DNA from: Oscillatoria sp. CS-180
GTDB lineage: Bacteria; Cyanobacteriota; Cyanobacteriia; Phormidesmidales; Phormidesmidaceae
DNA: 63,505 nt
Assembly: GCF_028330965.1 (NCBI RefSeq)
Contig: NZ_JAQMUB010000005.1
Span: forward strand, 1 to 63,505
Reading direction: 5' to 3'
Shown: in pieces, positions 44,548-55,027 of the stretch
Position numbering within the stretch: position 1 is the first letter of the stretch
Layout: the number at the start of each line of letters is the position of its first letter
Translations under genes and position numbers: made by a program
The notes under the pieces: model-generated
Databases searched by the model: none
What the model saw: the letters and a program-made list of their open reading frames with translations, nothing else
What the model was told of the DNA's origin: nothing

Positions 44548-47500
44548 ATGACCCGTAGAACTTCGCCATCTAAGCAAGGTCTTTATGATCCGCAATTTGA
44601 GCACGACGCTTGTGGAGTCGGCTTTGTCGTGCAGATGAAAGGGGATGCCTCCCACGACATTGTTGAACAGGCGCTGACCATTCTCTTCAATTTGGATCAT
44701 CGCGGCGCAGTCGGTGCGGAACCTAATACCGGAGACGGAGCCGGCATTTTAATGCAGCTGCCCCATCGGTTTATGCAAAAGGTGGCAATGACTGAAGGGT
44801 TCACTTTGCCGGAAGCAGGGCAGTATGGCGTTGGCATGATCTATTCGTCGCCTGTTGCAGAGATTCGGCAGCAGAGTCGGCAGATTTTTGAGGACATTGT
44901 CAAAAGTGCAGGGCAGTCGGTCATTGGGTGGCGTGATGTTCCAACTGACAACACTTCACTGGGGGCCACTGCACAAGCCAGCGAACCATTCATGGAGCAG
45001 GTCTTCATTCGTCGCAGTGCTGATTTGGCAGACGACCTGGCTTTTGAGCGCAAACTGTATATCATCCGCAAGCAGGCCCACATGGCAATTCGCCATCCGG
45101 GCATTGATCAACACTGGTATCCTGCCAGCATTTCCTGCCGTACGATTGTCTACAAGGGCATGCTAATGCCTGTGCAGGTGAAGCAGTACTATCCTGACCT
45201 CAGTGATCCCGATATGGAGAGCGCTTTAGGACTGGTACATTCCCGCTTCAGCACCAATACCTTTCCCAGCTGGGAGCGATCGCACCCCTACCGCTACATT
45301 GCTCACAACGGCGAGATCAATACCCTACGCGGTAACATCAACTGGATGCATGCCCGCCAGTCGATGTTCGAGTCTGACCTATTTGGCGAAGATTTAAAGA
45401 AAGCTCAACCCATCATCAATGTCGAAGGTAGCGACTCCACCATTTTCGACAACACTCTGGAGATGCTCACCCTGTCTGGCCGTTCGTTACCCCATGCGGT
45501 CATGATGATGATTCCTGAACCTTGGGCCGGACATGAATCCATGAGTCCCGAGAAGCAGGCGTTCTATGAATACCATTCCTGTTTGATGGAGCCATGGGAT
45601 GGTCCCGCCTCCATCGCTTTCACCGACGGCACCATGATGGGAGCCGTGTTGGACCGTAATGGTCTGCGTCCCTCCCGCTACTACGTCACCAAGGACGATC
45701 GCGTCATTATGGCCTCAGAAGCCGGGGTCCTTCCTGTCGCTCCTGAAAATATCCTGAAAAAAGGTCGCTTAGAACCCGGTCGTATGTTCCTCGTAGACAT
45801 GAGCGAGGGCCGCATTATCGCCGACGAGGAAATTAAGCAGACCATTGCCACCGAACAGCCCTATCGCGATTGGCTCGATCAAAATTTAGTAGACCTTACC
45901 CAACTTCCTGTAGGGGCACATAGCGGCTCGCCCCAGTCCCAATCGCCATTTATCCAGCGACAGCGAGCCTTTGGTTACACCTTCGAAGAACTCCGCTTAT
46001 TGCTTTCGCCGATGGCAGAAAACGGAGTTGAGGCGATCGGCGCAATGGGGACCGATACACCACTGGCAGTCCTCTCCAATCGACCCAAACTGCTGTACGA
46101 CTACTTCCAACAGCTCTTTGCTCAGGTCACCAATCCTCCCATTGACTCCATTCGAGAAGCGATTATCACCTCACCTATTACCACGATCGGCAGCGAACGT
46201 AACCTGCTGAAACCTGAGCCAGAAAGCTGCCGGCTCATCAAGCTCAAAACGCCCGTCATCAGTAATGAAGAACTGGCAAAGCTGAAGGACATCGACAGTC
46301 CCTACTTTGCGACTATCACTTTGCCGATGTTGTTTGATCCCGGCGCTGGCGAAGCAGGCTTGCGGTCTGCCATTGATGACATTTGTCGTCAAGCAGACAA
46401 GGCGATCGCATCCGGTACTAATCTAATCGTGCTGAGCGATCGCGATATCGATGCGAACCACGCAGCCATTCCGGCTCTCCTGGCCGTCTCGGGACTACAC
46501 CATCACCTCATTCGCAACGGCACCCGTACCCGCGTCGGCCTGATTTTGGAGTCTGGCGAACCCCGTGAGGTGCACCACTTTGCTGTGCTGTTGGGCTACG
46601 GCTGTTGTGCGATTAATCCCTACTTAGCCTTCGAGACGATTGAAAGCCTGATCGATGAGGGCGTCTTGAATGGGGTTGATTATGCGACAGCTTGCAAGAA
46701 CTACGTTAAATCGGTGACTAAGGGCGTCATTAAGATTGGTTCTAAGATTGGTATTTCAACCATCCAGAGCTATCGAGGCGCACAGATTTTTGAAGCGATC
46801 GGACTAGACTCCTCAGTCATTGATCGCTACTTCACTTGGACAGCATCACGGTTAGAAGGGGCAGATTTAGCGGTGCTAGCTCAGGAGGCTGTACTGCGTC
46901 ATCGCCATGCCTTCCCAGATCGCGATACGCCTGATCAAACTCTAGACGTGGGGGGTGACTATCAATGGCGCAAGGAAGGCGAAGCCCACCTATTTAGCCC
47001 CGAAACCATTCACCTGCTGCAACAGGCCGTGCGGGCTGGAGATTACGAACTGTATAAAAAGTACGCTGCCAAGATTAACACCCACGGCCAGCAGTTCTTC
47101 CGCATACGCGACCTTTTGGAGTTTAGAGACCGTAATTCTGTGCCCTTAGAGGAAGTGGAACCCGTTGAAGCGATCATGAGCCGCTTTAAAACGGGGGCAA
47201 TGAGCTATGGTTCCATCTCTAAGGAAACCCACGAGGCGTTGGCGATCGCCATGAATCGCATCGGCGGCAAATCCAACACTGGCGAGGGTGGCGAAGATCC
47301 CGAACGCTATACCTGGACAAACGAACAGGGCGACTCTAAGAACAGCGCCATTAAACAGGTGGCCTCTGGGCGCTTCGGCGTCACCAGTTTGTATCTGTCT
47401 CAGGCCAGGGAGATTCAAATCAAGATGGCCCAGGGTGCAAAACCAGGTGAGGGCGGTCAGCTTCCCGGCAAGAAAGTCTATCCCTGGATTGCCAAGGTGC

Positions 47501-49140
47501 GACACTCCACCCCTGGCGTGGGTCTAATTTCGCCACCGCCCCACCATGACATCTATTCCATTGAAGACCTAGCACAGCTGATTCACGACCTGAAGAACGC
47601 TAACCGCAAAGCTCGGGTCAGTGTCAAGCTGGTATCGGAAGTAGGCGTCGGAACCGTTGCAGCAGGGGTTGCCAAGGCTCATGCAGATGTTGTCCTCGTT
47701 TCCGGCTTTGATGGCGGCACGGGTGCATCGCCTCAGACCTCCATTAAGCACGCGGGTTTACCGTGGGAACTGGGGGTTGCAGAGACTCACCAAACCTTGG
47801 TGCTGAACAACTTGCGGAGTCGCATTGCCCTAGAGACAGACGGTCAGATGAAGACCGGGCGGGATGTGGCGATCGCCACCCTCCTTGGGGCAGAGGAATA
47901 CGGCTTCTCCACCGCGCCGCTCGTTTCCCTGGGCTGCATCATGATGCGGGTTTGCCACAAAAACACCTGCCCCGTTGGCGTGGCGACCCAAAATCCTGAC
48001 CTGCGGAAAAACTTCACGGGCGATCCTCAACACACGGTCAACTTCATGACCTTTATCGCTCAGGAACTGCGAGAGATCATGGCGCAACTGGGCTTCCGGA
48101 CTATTAATGAGATGGTCGGACGGACGGATGTGCTGGAGCCGAAGAAGGCCATCGATCACTGGAAAGCCAAGGGCATTGACCTCTCCAAAATTCTCCATCA
48201 GCCAGAAGTTGGGCCTGAAGTCGGACGTTACTGCCAGATTCCTCAGAATCACGGGTTGGAGAAGTCTCTGGATATGACGGCCCTGCTTAACCTCTGTCGT
48301 CCTGCCATTGAAAACGGCGACCCCGTTCGCGCTCAGCTGCCCATCCGCAACATCCACCGCGTTGTCGGCACCATCTTGGGCAACGAGATCACCCAACGCC
48401 ATTGGGATGGACTGCCAGAAGACACCGTGCATCTCCATTTCCAAGGCAGCGCCGGACAGAGCTTTGGAGCCTTCGTTCCCAAGGGCGTCACGCTGGAGTT
48501 AGAAGGAGATGCCAACGACTACATGGGTAAAGGGTTAAGCGGTGGCAAGATCATCCTTTATCCCCCCACTGACTCAGACTTTATTGCTGAGGAAAATATC
48601 ATCACAGGCAACGTCGCCTTCTACGGTGCAACCAGCGGTGAAGCTTATATTCGGGGGTTGGCAGGAGAGCGCTTTTGCGTCCGCAACTCCGGCGTCCACG
48701 CAGTGGTAGAGGGCGTTGGTGACCATGCCTGCGAATACATGACTGGCGGCAAAGCCATCATTATTGGTCCTACCGGACGCAATTTTGCAGCCGGCATGAG
48801 CGGCGGCATTGCCTATGTCTTAGATGAAGCAGGGGACTTCGCCACTCGGTGCAATCGAGAAATGGTGGACTTAGAACCGTTAGACAATCCGGAGGAGATT
48901 CGGGAAATTCATGACCTCATTCAGACCCATGTAAAGCTGACAGGGAGCGACAAGGGCGATCGCATCCTCGCTGACTGGGATACCCTTATCCACAAATTCG
49001 TCAAGGTCATGCCCCGTGACTATAAGCGGGTGCTCCAGCACATTCAAAAAGCCCTGGCCGATGGCCTCAGCGGCGACGACGCCCTCACCGCCGCTTTCGA
49101 AGAAAACGCCCGCGACATCGCCCGCATCAGCGGCAGTTAA
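44548..49140 (+). CDS. gltB: glutamate synthase large subunit
   Basis: 1530 residues. Transfers the amide of glutamine to 2-oxoglutarate, giving two glutamate, the second half of the GS-GOGAT ammonium-assimilation cycle. A 21-residue propeptide precedes the N-terminal nucleophile Cys22 (HDACGVGFV). Glutaminase domain to about residue 420, central domain, FMN-binding synthase barrel with the 3Fe-4S Cys pattern [15 protein letters not shown], and a C-terminal beta-helix ([22 protein letters not shown]). With gltD 690 bases downstream this is most likely the NAD(P)H-dependent form and not the ferredoxin-only GltS, although I could not check the ferredoxin loop. Confidence 0.95.
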   Translation: MTRRTSPSKQGLYDPQFEHDACGVGFVVQMKGDASHDIVEQALTILFNLDHRGAVGAEPNTGDGAGILMQLPHRFMQKVAMTEGFTLPEAGQYGVGMIYSSPVAEIRQQSRQIFEDIVKSAGQSVIGWRDVPTDNTSLGATAQASEPFMEQVFIRRSADLADDLAFERKLYIIRKQAHMAIRHPGIDQHWYPASISCRTIVYKGMLMPVQVKQYYPDLSDPDMESALGLVHSRFSTNTFPSWERSHPYRYIAHNGEINTLRGNINWMHARQSMFESDLFGEDLKKAQPIINVEGSDSTIFDNTLEMLTLSGRSLPHAVMMMIPEPWAGHESMSPEKQAFYEYHSCLMEPWDGPASIAFTDGTMMGAVLDRNGLRPSRYYVTKDDRVIMASEAGVLPVAPENILKKGRLEPGRMFLVDMSEGRIIADEEIKQTIATEQPYRDWLDQNLVDLTQLPVGAHSGSPQSQSPFIQRQRAFGYTFEELRLLLSPMAENGVEAIGAMGTDTPLAVLSNRPKLLYDYFQQLFAQVTNPPIDSIREAIITSPITTIGSERNLLKPEPESCRLIKLKTPVISNEELAKLKDIDSPYFATITLPMLFDPGAGEAGLRSAIDDICRQADKAIASGTNLIVLSDRDIDANHAAIPALLAVSGLHHHLIRNGTRTRVGLILESGEPREVHHFAVLLGYGCCAINPYLAFETIESLIDEGVLNGVDYATACKNYVKSVTKGVIKIGSKIGISTIQSYRGAQIFEAIGLDSSVIDRYFTWTASRLEGADLAVLAQEAVLRHRHAFPDRDTPDQTLDVGGDYQWRKEGEAHLFSPETIHLLQQAVRAGDYELYKKYAAKINTHGQQFFRIRDLLEFRDRNSVPLEEVEPVEAIMSRFKTGAMSYGSISKETHEALAIAMNRIGGKSNTGEGGEDPERYTWTNEQGDSKNSAIKQVASGRFGVTSLYLSQAREIQIKMAQGAKPGEGGQLPGKKVYPWIAKVRHSTPGVGLISPPPHHDIYSIEDLAQLIHDLKNANRKARVSVKLVSEVGVGTVAAGVAKAHADVVLVSGFDGGTGASPQTSIKHAGLPWELGVAETHQTLVLNNLRSRIALETDGQMKTGRDVAIATLLGAEEYGFSTAPLVSLGCIMMRVCHKNTCPVGVATQNPDLRKNFTGDPQHTVNFMTFIAQELREIMAQLGFRTINEMVGRTDVLEPKKAIDHWKAKGIDLSKILHQPEVGPEVGRYCQIPQNHGLEKSLDMTALLNLCRPAIENGDPVRAQLPIRNIHRVVGTILGNEITQRHWDGLPEDTVHLHFQGSAGQSFGAFVPKGVTLELEGDANDYMGKGLSGGKIILYPPTDSDFIAEENIITGNVAFYGATSGEAYIRGLAGERFCVRNSGVHAVVEGVGDHACEYMTGGKAIIIGPTGRNFAAGMSGGIAYVLDEAGDFATRCNREMVDLEPLDNPEEIREIHDLIQTHVKLTGSDKGDRILADWDTLIHKFVKVMPRDYKRVLQHIQKALADGLSGDDALTAAFEENARDIARISGS

Positions 49141-49157
49141 TGGGTCGTCACTGGTAG

Positions 49158-49174
49158 GGTGGGCAGTGCCCACC
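49158..49174. repeat. short palindrome after gltB
   Basis: GGTGGGCA and TGCCCACC around a single G, 18 bases past the gltB stop. Possibly a 3' hairpin or a short interspersed palindrome. Confidence 0.4.
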
Positions 49175-49186
49175 TTAACCGCGTGG

Positions 49187-49495
49187 CTACTGGGCAAAAG
49201 CCTCCATCAAAGCCACAATCGCAGGACTCAAACTAGGGAGGACAACCACAGTAGCTGTAGCAATAATAATCGTGATCGCCATACGCACCCTATTGTCAGT
49301 ACCGCGCTGAAAGGCATCAAACTTGTAATCTTGACGATCCACTTTTTCAGAAAGCGCTTTGATGTCTTTGCCTAGATCCTCACGGACACTGCTAATTTCT
49401 GCACTTAGTTCGTGGCGAACGATGTCAATACCCTCTCGTAACTGAACAAGTGCATCACGAATATCGCTATTACTCGGATTATCAGGTATCTGCAT
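49187..49495 (-). CDS. coiled-coil protein with C-terminal membrane anchor
   Basis: 102 residues from the ATG at 49495; the frame extends to 49522. A heptad-like helix (REGIDIVRHELSAEISSVRE, IKALSEKVDRQDYKFDAF) precedes one membrane helix (MAITIIIATATVVVLPSLSP). This layout is common in small DUF1640-like or toxin-antitoxin-associated proteins, but no family is assigned. On the opposite strand to gltB and gltD, between them. Confidence 0.6.
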   Translation of the reverse strand: MQIPDNPSNSDIRDALVQLREGIDIVRHELSAEISSVREDLGKDIKALSEKVDRQDYKFDAFQRGTDNRVRMAITIIIATATVVVLPSLSPAIVALMEAFAQ

Positions 49496-49568
49496 GGTGC
49501 TCCCCGATATGCATATGAACAAATTCTAACCAAGTATTCCCATTACCTTTGGACAGAGATGCCAAACC

Positions 49569-49806
49569 ATGATGATGAAAACACTTCAAATTCAAGTCAG
49601 TGAAAATGTTGCAGAACAATTGTTTGCTGCATTGGAAGAAGAACGATGCAGACTCGAAGCGTTGTTGAGCCTACAGTTAGGCGAACCGACTACGCCGAAG
49701 CAATCGCTCGAAAAAATTAATGGATTCTATGAGCGCATACGCTCAGTCTCAAGGCTCAACCCCAGAAATTTTAGAGTCCATACTCCTCTCTTCCAATAAC
49801 TCATAA
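49569..49806 (+). pseudogene. small hypothetical gene, probably frameshifted
   Basis: The frame from the ATG at 49569 gives MKTLQIQVSENVAEQLFAAL followed by a Glu/Leu-rich helix, then loses sense after the A6 run at 49711-49716. The next frame from about 49720 reads [20 protein letters not shown] and stops at 49806, which looks like the natural continuation of an antitoxin-like small protein. One inserted base in the A-run would explain this. It could be a true mutation or a sequencing error. Confidence 0.45.
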
Positions 49807-49828
49807 CCACCAACCAACCACAAACATC

Positions 49829-51313
49829 ATGGGAAAAGCAACTGGCTTCATGGAATTTCTGCGCGAGGTGGCAACCGAAATTGCCCCTGCTGATCGCATC
49901 CGCAACTGGGACGAATTTCACCTGCCGATGTCCGACGATCGCCTGCAAACGCAGGGTGCTCGCTGTATGGACTGCGGCACTCCCTTCTGCCACACCGGGA
50001 TGGAAATGAACCGTGCGGCCAGCGGTTGCCCGATCAACAATCTGATTCCTGAATGGAACGACTTGGTTTACCGAGGACGTTGGCAAGACGCACTGGATCG
50101 CCTCCATAAGACCAACAATTTCCCAGAATTCACCGGACGGGTTTGTCCTGCCCCCTGTGAAGGCGCCTGTGTGCTGGGATTGATCGAGCCAGCAGTGACC
50201 ATCAAAAACATCGAATACTCGATTGTAGAGAAAGGATGGGAAGAAGGCTGGATCTCGCCTCAGATTCCTAGCAAGCGTACAGGGAAGAAAGTGGCGGTCG
50301 TCGGATCAGGACCAGCAGGACTATCTGCGGCAGCACAGCTTAATTCTGCCGGACATTGGGTGACCGTCTATGAACGCAGCGATCGCCCTGGTGGTCTGCT
50401 TATGTATGGCATTCCCAACATGAAGCTGGATAAAAAACAGGTCGTCATGCGCCGCCTAAACATGCTGGAGGCCGAGGGCGTCACCTTTGTCTGCAATACC
50501 GAAATTGGCAAAGACTTGCCCGTAGAGAAATTGGTCAACGACTACGACGCAGTTGTTCTTTGTACTGGCTCCACTCGTCCCCGTGACTTGCCGATTGAAG
50601 GACGTGAGTTCAAAGGCATTCACTTTGCGATGGAGTTCTTGGGGGCAAACACTCAGGCTGTACTCGATGGCACCCCAAGCAGCAACTACATTTCTGCTGC
50701 GGGTAAAGATGTTGTCATCATCGGCGGCGGTGATACCGGAACCGATTGTGTGGGAACCTCCATCCGTCACGGTTGCACCAGCGTCACTCAGTTAGAGATT
50801 ATGCCCAAGCCCGCAGAAACCCGTGCTCCCAGCAATCCCTGGCCGGAATGGCCCAAAATCTATCGCGTGGACTACGGACAAGAAGAAGCCGCAGCCATGT
50901 TCGGCAACGATCCTCGCGCTTACACCACTACCGCCACCAAATTTGAAGGGGATGATCACGGTCAACTCACCGCCGTCCATACCGTTCAAGTTCAATGGAT
51001 GCGGGATGAAAAAGGACGCTTCACTCCCCAACACATTCCCGACACCGAAAAAATAATTCCGGCCCAACTTGTGCTCCTGGCGATGGGTTTCCTCGGTCCC
51101 GAGCAGCCGATCATTGACGCTTTAAGTCTGGAGCAAGACGGTCGCAGCAATATCAAAGCCGACCATGATCAATACACCACGTCTATTCCAGGTGTATTTG
51201 CCGCTGGAGACTGTCGTCGCGGTCAAAGCCTCGTCGTTTGGGCTATCAACGAGGGTCGTGGAGTTGCTCGTGAGTGCGATCGCTACTTAATGGGTGTAAC
51301 TGAGTTGGTTTAG
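49829..51313 (+). CDS. gltD: glutamate synthase small subunit
   Basis: 494 residues. Passes electrons from NAD(P)H through FAD and two 4Fe-4S clusters to the large subunit. The N-terminal Cys groups ([24 protein letters not shown]) bind the clusters; [14 protein letters not shown] is the FAD site, [17 protein letters not shown] the NAD(P)H site, and [20 protein letters not shown] the second FAD motif. Separated from gltB by two small genes, so promoters may be separate. Confidence 0.95.
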   Translation: MGKATGFMEFLREVATEIAPADRIRNWDEFHLPMSDDRLQTQGARCMDCGTPFCHTGMEMNRAASGCPINNLIPEWNDLVYRGRWQDALDRLHKTNNFPEFTGRVCPAPCEGACVLGLIEPAVTIKNIEYSIVEKGWEEGWISPQIPSKRTGKKVAVVGSGPAGLSAAAQLNSAGHWVTVYERSDRPGGLLMYGIPNMKLDKKQVVMRRLNMLEAEGVTFVCNTEIGKDLPVEKLVNDYDAVVLCTGSTRPRDLPIEGREFKGIHFAMEFLGANTQAVLDGTPSSNYISAAGKDVVIIGGGDTGTDCVGTSIRHGCTSVTQLEIMPKPAETRAPSNPWPEWPKIYRVDYGQEEAAAMFGNDPRAYTTTATKFEGDDHGQLTAVHTVQVQWMRDEKGRFTPQHIPDTEKIIPAQLVLLAMGFLGPEQPIIDALSLEQDGRSNIKADHDQYTTSIPGVFAAGDCRRGQSLVVWAINEGRGVARECDRYLMGVTELV

Positions 51314-52000
51314 CGATCGCCTTAACATGCGGGTTTCTTCTTTCCATCGCCTTCTGGATTGAAACACCCCATCACAAACGGGATTTCCGCCATGCCGTGA
51401 ACAACACCGGAAGGGCGTAGACGGATCCCAAAACCTACCGGCACAGCCATTCATTGAGGGATGCAGCTTCTAAACATCCCTCAATGAATGGCATCTTCTG
51501 TTCTAGGATGTTGAATTTGATATCTTTTCGCCAACCTATGAGAAGAGTATTTTTGGCGAAGAGAACTATAGATACGATTAAAAAAATAGCTTAATTTGAA
51601 AGCAACTCAATCAGCCGCTGAAGAGACGAAGCAGAATTTCAGTTTCGATGTGTAGGATACCAAACCCCTTGCAATAACTGAGTATTCTTCAGCAATACAC
51701 TCTTTAAAGAATTGCCCTAATTCCTTCATGGAAGAATTTCGCAGCGGTTTTCCCTAAACATCTGAAAACAGGAACCCAAAAGGCTTTTCCAAATTTTCGG
51801 GAAAGAATTTTCCGGTGAACAGTCCTCTATAGGGTTATTTTCGACGTATTGAAAATCATGGCCTTAAACTTGTTTAGACAAATGGTTTATGTCTTGATAT
51901 CGCTTCAAGTCAACGATATCTTCCATCAGAAAGATTCGCGAATCTAAAGTTTTTTAGATTTTAGTATGACACCTCGTTTATTCCCGAGAGATACTTCCTC
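51314..52000. other. gltD-sigma factor intergenic region
   Basis: 690 bases. Main feature is the long hairpin at 51446-51492. The rest is the AT-rich leader of the sigma gene. No coding region recognised. Confidence 0.5.
51446..51492. terminator. 18-bp perfect hairpin downstream of gltD
   Basis: GCCATTCATTGAGGGATG pairs perfectly with CATCCCTCAATGAATGGC around an 11-base loop, 130 bases past gltD. There is only a broken T-rich stretch after it, so termination is likely but not certain. Confidence 0.6.
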
Positions 52001-52957
52001 ATGCCAATTACCCAATCCTCTGATGCAGTGCGATCTTACCTAAAATCTATTGGTCGAATTCCTCTTTTGACTCACGAAGAAGAGATCAGCCTGGGTAAAC
52101 AGGTCAAAACAATGATGGCGCTACAGACGTTGAAAGCTTCTTTAGCTGAGGAATTAGGTCGAGAGCCAAATTGGGAAGAGTGGGCTGAACGGACCGAGCT
52201 TACTCCTGCCGACCTAAAGAAGGCGATTCACATAGGAAAAAGAGCCAAAGCCAAAATGGTGCAGGCCAATCTGCGCTTGGTCGTCTCTATCGCTAAGAAA
52301 TACACTGAGCGTGGCCTTGACCTCTTAGATCTTATTCAAGAAGGTTCCATTGGCCTAAGTCGGGGTGTCGAAAAATTTGATCCTTATAAAGGGTATCGGT
52401 TTAGCACTTATGCCTACTGGTGGATTCGTCAAGCGATGACACGGGCGATCGCTGAAAAAAGTCGGGTTGTTCGCCTCCCAATTCATGTTACCGAGACCCT
52501 TAATAAGATCAAGAAGACCCAGCGGAAGCTAACGCAAACGCTAGGTCGTACAGCAACAACCGAAGAAATTGCAGAGCAGTTAGGCATCACCCCTGAGCAA
52601 GTACGGGACTGTCTACAACATGCCCGCAAGACGCTCTCTCTCGAAGTCCGGGTTGGAGACAATCAAGACACTGAGTTGGCTGACATCTTGGAGGCCGACG
52701 GTGAATCACCAGAAGACTTTACGACAAAAAGCTTCCTACAGTCTGAATTGAAGGGACTGCTTGGACATCTCACACCTCAGCAACAAGAAGTCTTGACCTT
52801 GAGATTTGGGCTGGAAGATGGCAAGGAGCTATCTTTAGCCAAAGTTGGTAAGCGCCTTAATATCAGCCGTGAACGAGTCAGGCAAATTCAGCAACAGGCC
52901 CTCAATCGGCTCAAACACTATCGTGGGCAGCTTCGGGGTTACTTAACTGCCGTCTAG
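52001..52957 (+). CDS. group 2 RNA polymerase sigma factor
   Basis: 318 residues, sigma-70 family, non-essential SigB/SigC/SigD-like class of cyanobacteria (length and lack of the acidic 1.1 region). Region 1.2 SSDAVRSYLKSIGRIPLLT, region 2 LRLVVSIAKKYTERGLDLLD, SYAYWWIRQAMTRAI-like 2.4 (YAYWWIRQAMTRAIAEKSR), region 3 and region 4.2 SRERVRQIQQQALNRLK. These sigma factors redirect transcription under stress, light or nitrogen change. A long leader precedes it. Confidence 0.93.
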   Translation: MPITQSSDAVRSYLKSIGRIPLLTHEEEISLGKQVKTMMALQTLKASLAEELGREPNWEEWAERTELTPADLKKAIHIGKRAKAKMVQANLRLVVSIAKKYTERGLDLLDLIQEGSIGLSRGVEKFDPYKGYRFSTYAYWWIRQAMTRAIAEKSRVVRLPIHVTETLNKIKKTQRKLTQTLGRTATTEEIAEQLGITPEQVRDCLQHARKTLSLEVRVGDNQDTELADILEADGESPEDFTTKSFLQSELKGLLGHLTPQQQEVLTLRFGLEDGKELSLAKVGKRLNISRERVRQIQQQALNRLKHYRGQLRGYLTAV

Positions 52958-52996
52958 AAAAAGCCGCGTTGGAAACCAGCAGGTCTTAATTCACCG

Positions 52997-53050
52997 TATA
53001 GCCGTCGTTAGTTCTGTTAAGACAAGACGGCGAACTATTTGGCTAGTACC
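52997..53050 (+). repeat. interspersed repeat family, most complete copy
   Basis: TATAGCCGTCGTTAGTTCTG, then TTAAGACAAGACGGCGAACT, then ATTTGGCTAG. This copy and 62961-63010 show the full unit best. Confidence 0.75.
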
Positions 53051-53140
53051 GCTAACCGCTACGCGGAATTCAAAATACCCTACTATTCAAGAACGCCAAA
53101 GGCGAACGGGAAGGGCAAAGCCCTACAAAATTCAGAATAC
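53043..53140 (+). repeat. composite repeat copy B
   Basis: Same blocks as 41895-41960 with two inserted stretches, including a CCAAAGGCGAACGGGAAGGG segment. Confidence 0.7.
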
Positions 53141-53175
53141 TTTGCGAGAATAGCAAAGCTCTACAAAACTAAGAC

Positions 53176-53225
53176 AGATGGGCTTTCCCAACATTCTGAA
53201 TGGTGAACATATCTTTGCCATGATG
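53176..53225 (+). repeat. composite repeat copy B, right block
   Basis: Gap-free match to 42061-42110 at lower identity than the left block. Confidence 0.55.
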
Positions 53226-53343
53226 CAGTGGGCCTTCTTGCAGAGTAAACCGATGTCAGCAAGGAATACGTTAGTTTTTTTGACAGGAATCGAACCTAAA
53301 AATTCAAGTTTGACCGACGACTAAATGGCCAAAGCTACAACTT

Positions 53344-53402
53344 AAAGGCACTTTTAGAAAGCATAAGTGTATCTAATTATAGATACCTCCTAAAAGTGCT
53401 TC
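53344..53402 (-). terminator. hairpin at the 3' end of crtW
   Basis: Outer arms GCACTTTTAG / CTAAAAGTGC and an inner stem GTATCT / AGATAC, located just past the crtW stop at 53437. Confidence 0.6.
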
Positions 53403-53436
53403 ATTCTCAGGCAATCGCAAGTCTAAGAGTCTACCT

Positions 53437-54273
53437 TTACCGAACTTCACGCAGAAAAGAATTAGTGTTTTCTGCCCGCACGGACGCTAGCTGATACCAA
53501 GCAAGATTAGGATATTGATGATGTTCCCAGTGATAGCCAAAGTTGTAACAGCTGAGCAGCGACCAGAAAGGGGGATAGGGAATGCTTCTAGCGCAGTGGC
53601 GATCGCGGTATCCTTGGCTTAAGGGTCGATGTGGTAAATAGATACCGAACCAAAAGAGTTGAAGAGAACTCAAGAAGATAGGTAATACCAGAAAGAGAAT
53701 CAGATTTTCGGTTGGAACATGCAGCAGCATTAGTCCCCAAAACACAACTGTCATTCCCCAAAATAAAATAGAAAATTGCTTCCCATCCTGATAGCGTCTC
53801 ATAAAGCTGACATACCATAAGAAGGGATTTTGGGGATTGTCTTGGCAAAAGTCAGGATCGCCTTCTGATGTTGGAAATCGGTGATGTAACCGATGGTTCT
53901 TTGCAAGTTTTTGATATAAGAGAAACGCATAAAGAATCGCCGTAACGCTACCAATAACATCATCAATCGAGCGATTTCGAGTAATAACGCCGTGGATAGC
54001 CTCATGGGCCGTAACAAACAAACCCGTATGCAAGAAGGTTCTTAAAAGCACTGTAAAACCAACAAGCACTACGGAAGTATGAGAAACATCAATTTTGAGA
54101 CTTACGGCTAGGGTTGCACCCCAAGAAAAGATAATAAAAACGGCTACCGCTAAGCCACTTAAAGAGATATTCAGACTTTTGCACCTTTCAATGCACGGAA
54201 TGATTTTTTCAGCCATTGAAAAAGATAGATGTTTGCCATGATGGAACTTGGAAAAATAGTTAAGGCAAGACAT
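53437..54273 (-). CDS. crtW: beta-carotene ketolase CrtW
   Basis: 278 residues, membrane di-iron oxygenase that adds 4-keto groups to carotenoids (echinenone, canthaxanthin and myxoxanthophyll derivatives). His motifs are HEAIHG, HRLHHR and the WEHH of NFGYHWEHHQYPNL. GDPDFCQDNPQNPFLWYVSF and YLPHRPLSQGY with HCARSIPYPPFWSLLSCYNF agree with cyanobacterial CrtW. About four membrane helices. An ATG at 54216 is an alternative start. A high-light-inducible protein gene lies upstream on the same strand, fitting photoprotection. Confidence 0.92.
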   Translation of the reverse strand: MSCLNYFSKFHHGKHLSFSMAEKIIPCIERCKSLNISLSGLAVAVFIIFSWGATLAVSLKIDVSHTSVVLVGFTVLLRTFLHTGLFVTAHEAIHGVITRNRSIDDVIGSVTAILYAFLLYQKLAKNHRLHHRFPTSEGDPDFCQDNPQNPFLWYVSFMRRYQDGKQFSILFWGMTVVFWGLMLLHVPTENLILFLVLPIFLSSLQLFWFGIYLPHRPLSQGYRDRHCARSIPYPPFWSLLSCYNFGYHWEHHQYPNLAWYQLASVRAENTNSFLREVR

Positions 54274-54612
54274 TAATAGGGAGATTCATGCGCTTAGCTC
54301 TTTTCAAAAAAATCTAGCGTTGGCATTGAAAAAAATCTATTTCATCTAGATATTGCAGTCTAGCCTGTGCTACCTGCTTTGCCTCTTGCCTTCCAGATTC
54401 AGAAAATTTCAAGGTCAAACTTCCCGGCTTCAGTGAATTTAGACGGCAAATGCGGAATATTGCACTGAATGTAAGATGTCAGTTTCAGAAACTTTGAGTT
54501 GTCAAAACTTTCCCCAAGCAAACCATTAATCTGCTCGGGGAAACCTGTTATTAATGCATCCGATACAGATCGCTCAGGCTACGTGTCAGAGACATTAATA
54601 CCGCAACACAAA
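54274..54612. other. crtW-hli intergenic region
   Basis: 340 bases with the hli terminator at 54509-54543 and the crtW leader. No gene or repeat recognised. Confidence 0.5.
54509..54543 (-). terminator. terminator-like hairpin after hli
   Basis: TTTCCCC and GGGGAAA with an inner AGCA/TGCT pairing, 70 bases past the hli stop. It suggests that hli and crtW are separate transcripts. Confidence 0.55.
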
Positions 54613-54762
54613 CTACATGATACCTAGCTGCTGCAAGATACCGTGACCAGTCAAATACTCAACAATAATGCCAGAGATAAAGCCGATCATTGCGAGGCGA
54701 CCATTTAGAAGCTCTGCACTACGAGTAAAGCCAAATTTTTGTTCGATGTTTTGGTCTTGCAT
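54613..54762 (-). CDS. hli: high-light-inducible protein (one-helix chlorophyll-binding)
   Basis: 49 residues. Begins MQDQNIEQKFGFTRSAELL and contains the chlorophyll-binding signature ELLNGRLAMIGFISGI with its Glu, Asn and Arg ligands, then a short tail. These small thylakoid proteins bind chlorophyll and carotenoid and dissipate excess energy during photosystem II assembly and stress. GAGGG is nine bases before the ATG. Confidence 0.95.
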   Translation of the reverse strand: MQDQNIEQKFGFTRSAELLNGRLAMIGFISGIIVEYLTGHGILQQLGIM

Positions 54763-55027
54763 ATCAGTTTTCCCTCTCTGTAAATGATGTTAATAACTTA
54801 ACGTTCTTTACATTTGAAATGTTCTGTCAAAAGAAATAATGTTTGCTCTAGTTTGGAGATTCCTTTTGAATTGGATATTGCTGATCGCCATTTTCAGAGA
54901 AAGAGGTCGGTAACCTAAGGCATAGCCAGATCGCTGACCGTTCTATCTGGTGCCGAAATCGCATTAGACGACATCAAGCATTTCCACAAAACGGCCAGCA
55001 AGCTGTCTGAAATCAGGTGCTATTTGC

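Larger units (their letters stand above)
52958..53343. other. repeat-rich intergenic region
   Basis: Carries three blocks of repeat (52997-53050, 53043-53140, 53176-53225) related to the upstream region of aroF. No gene. Confidence 0.55.
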
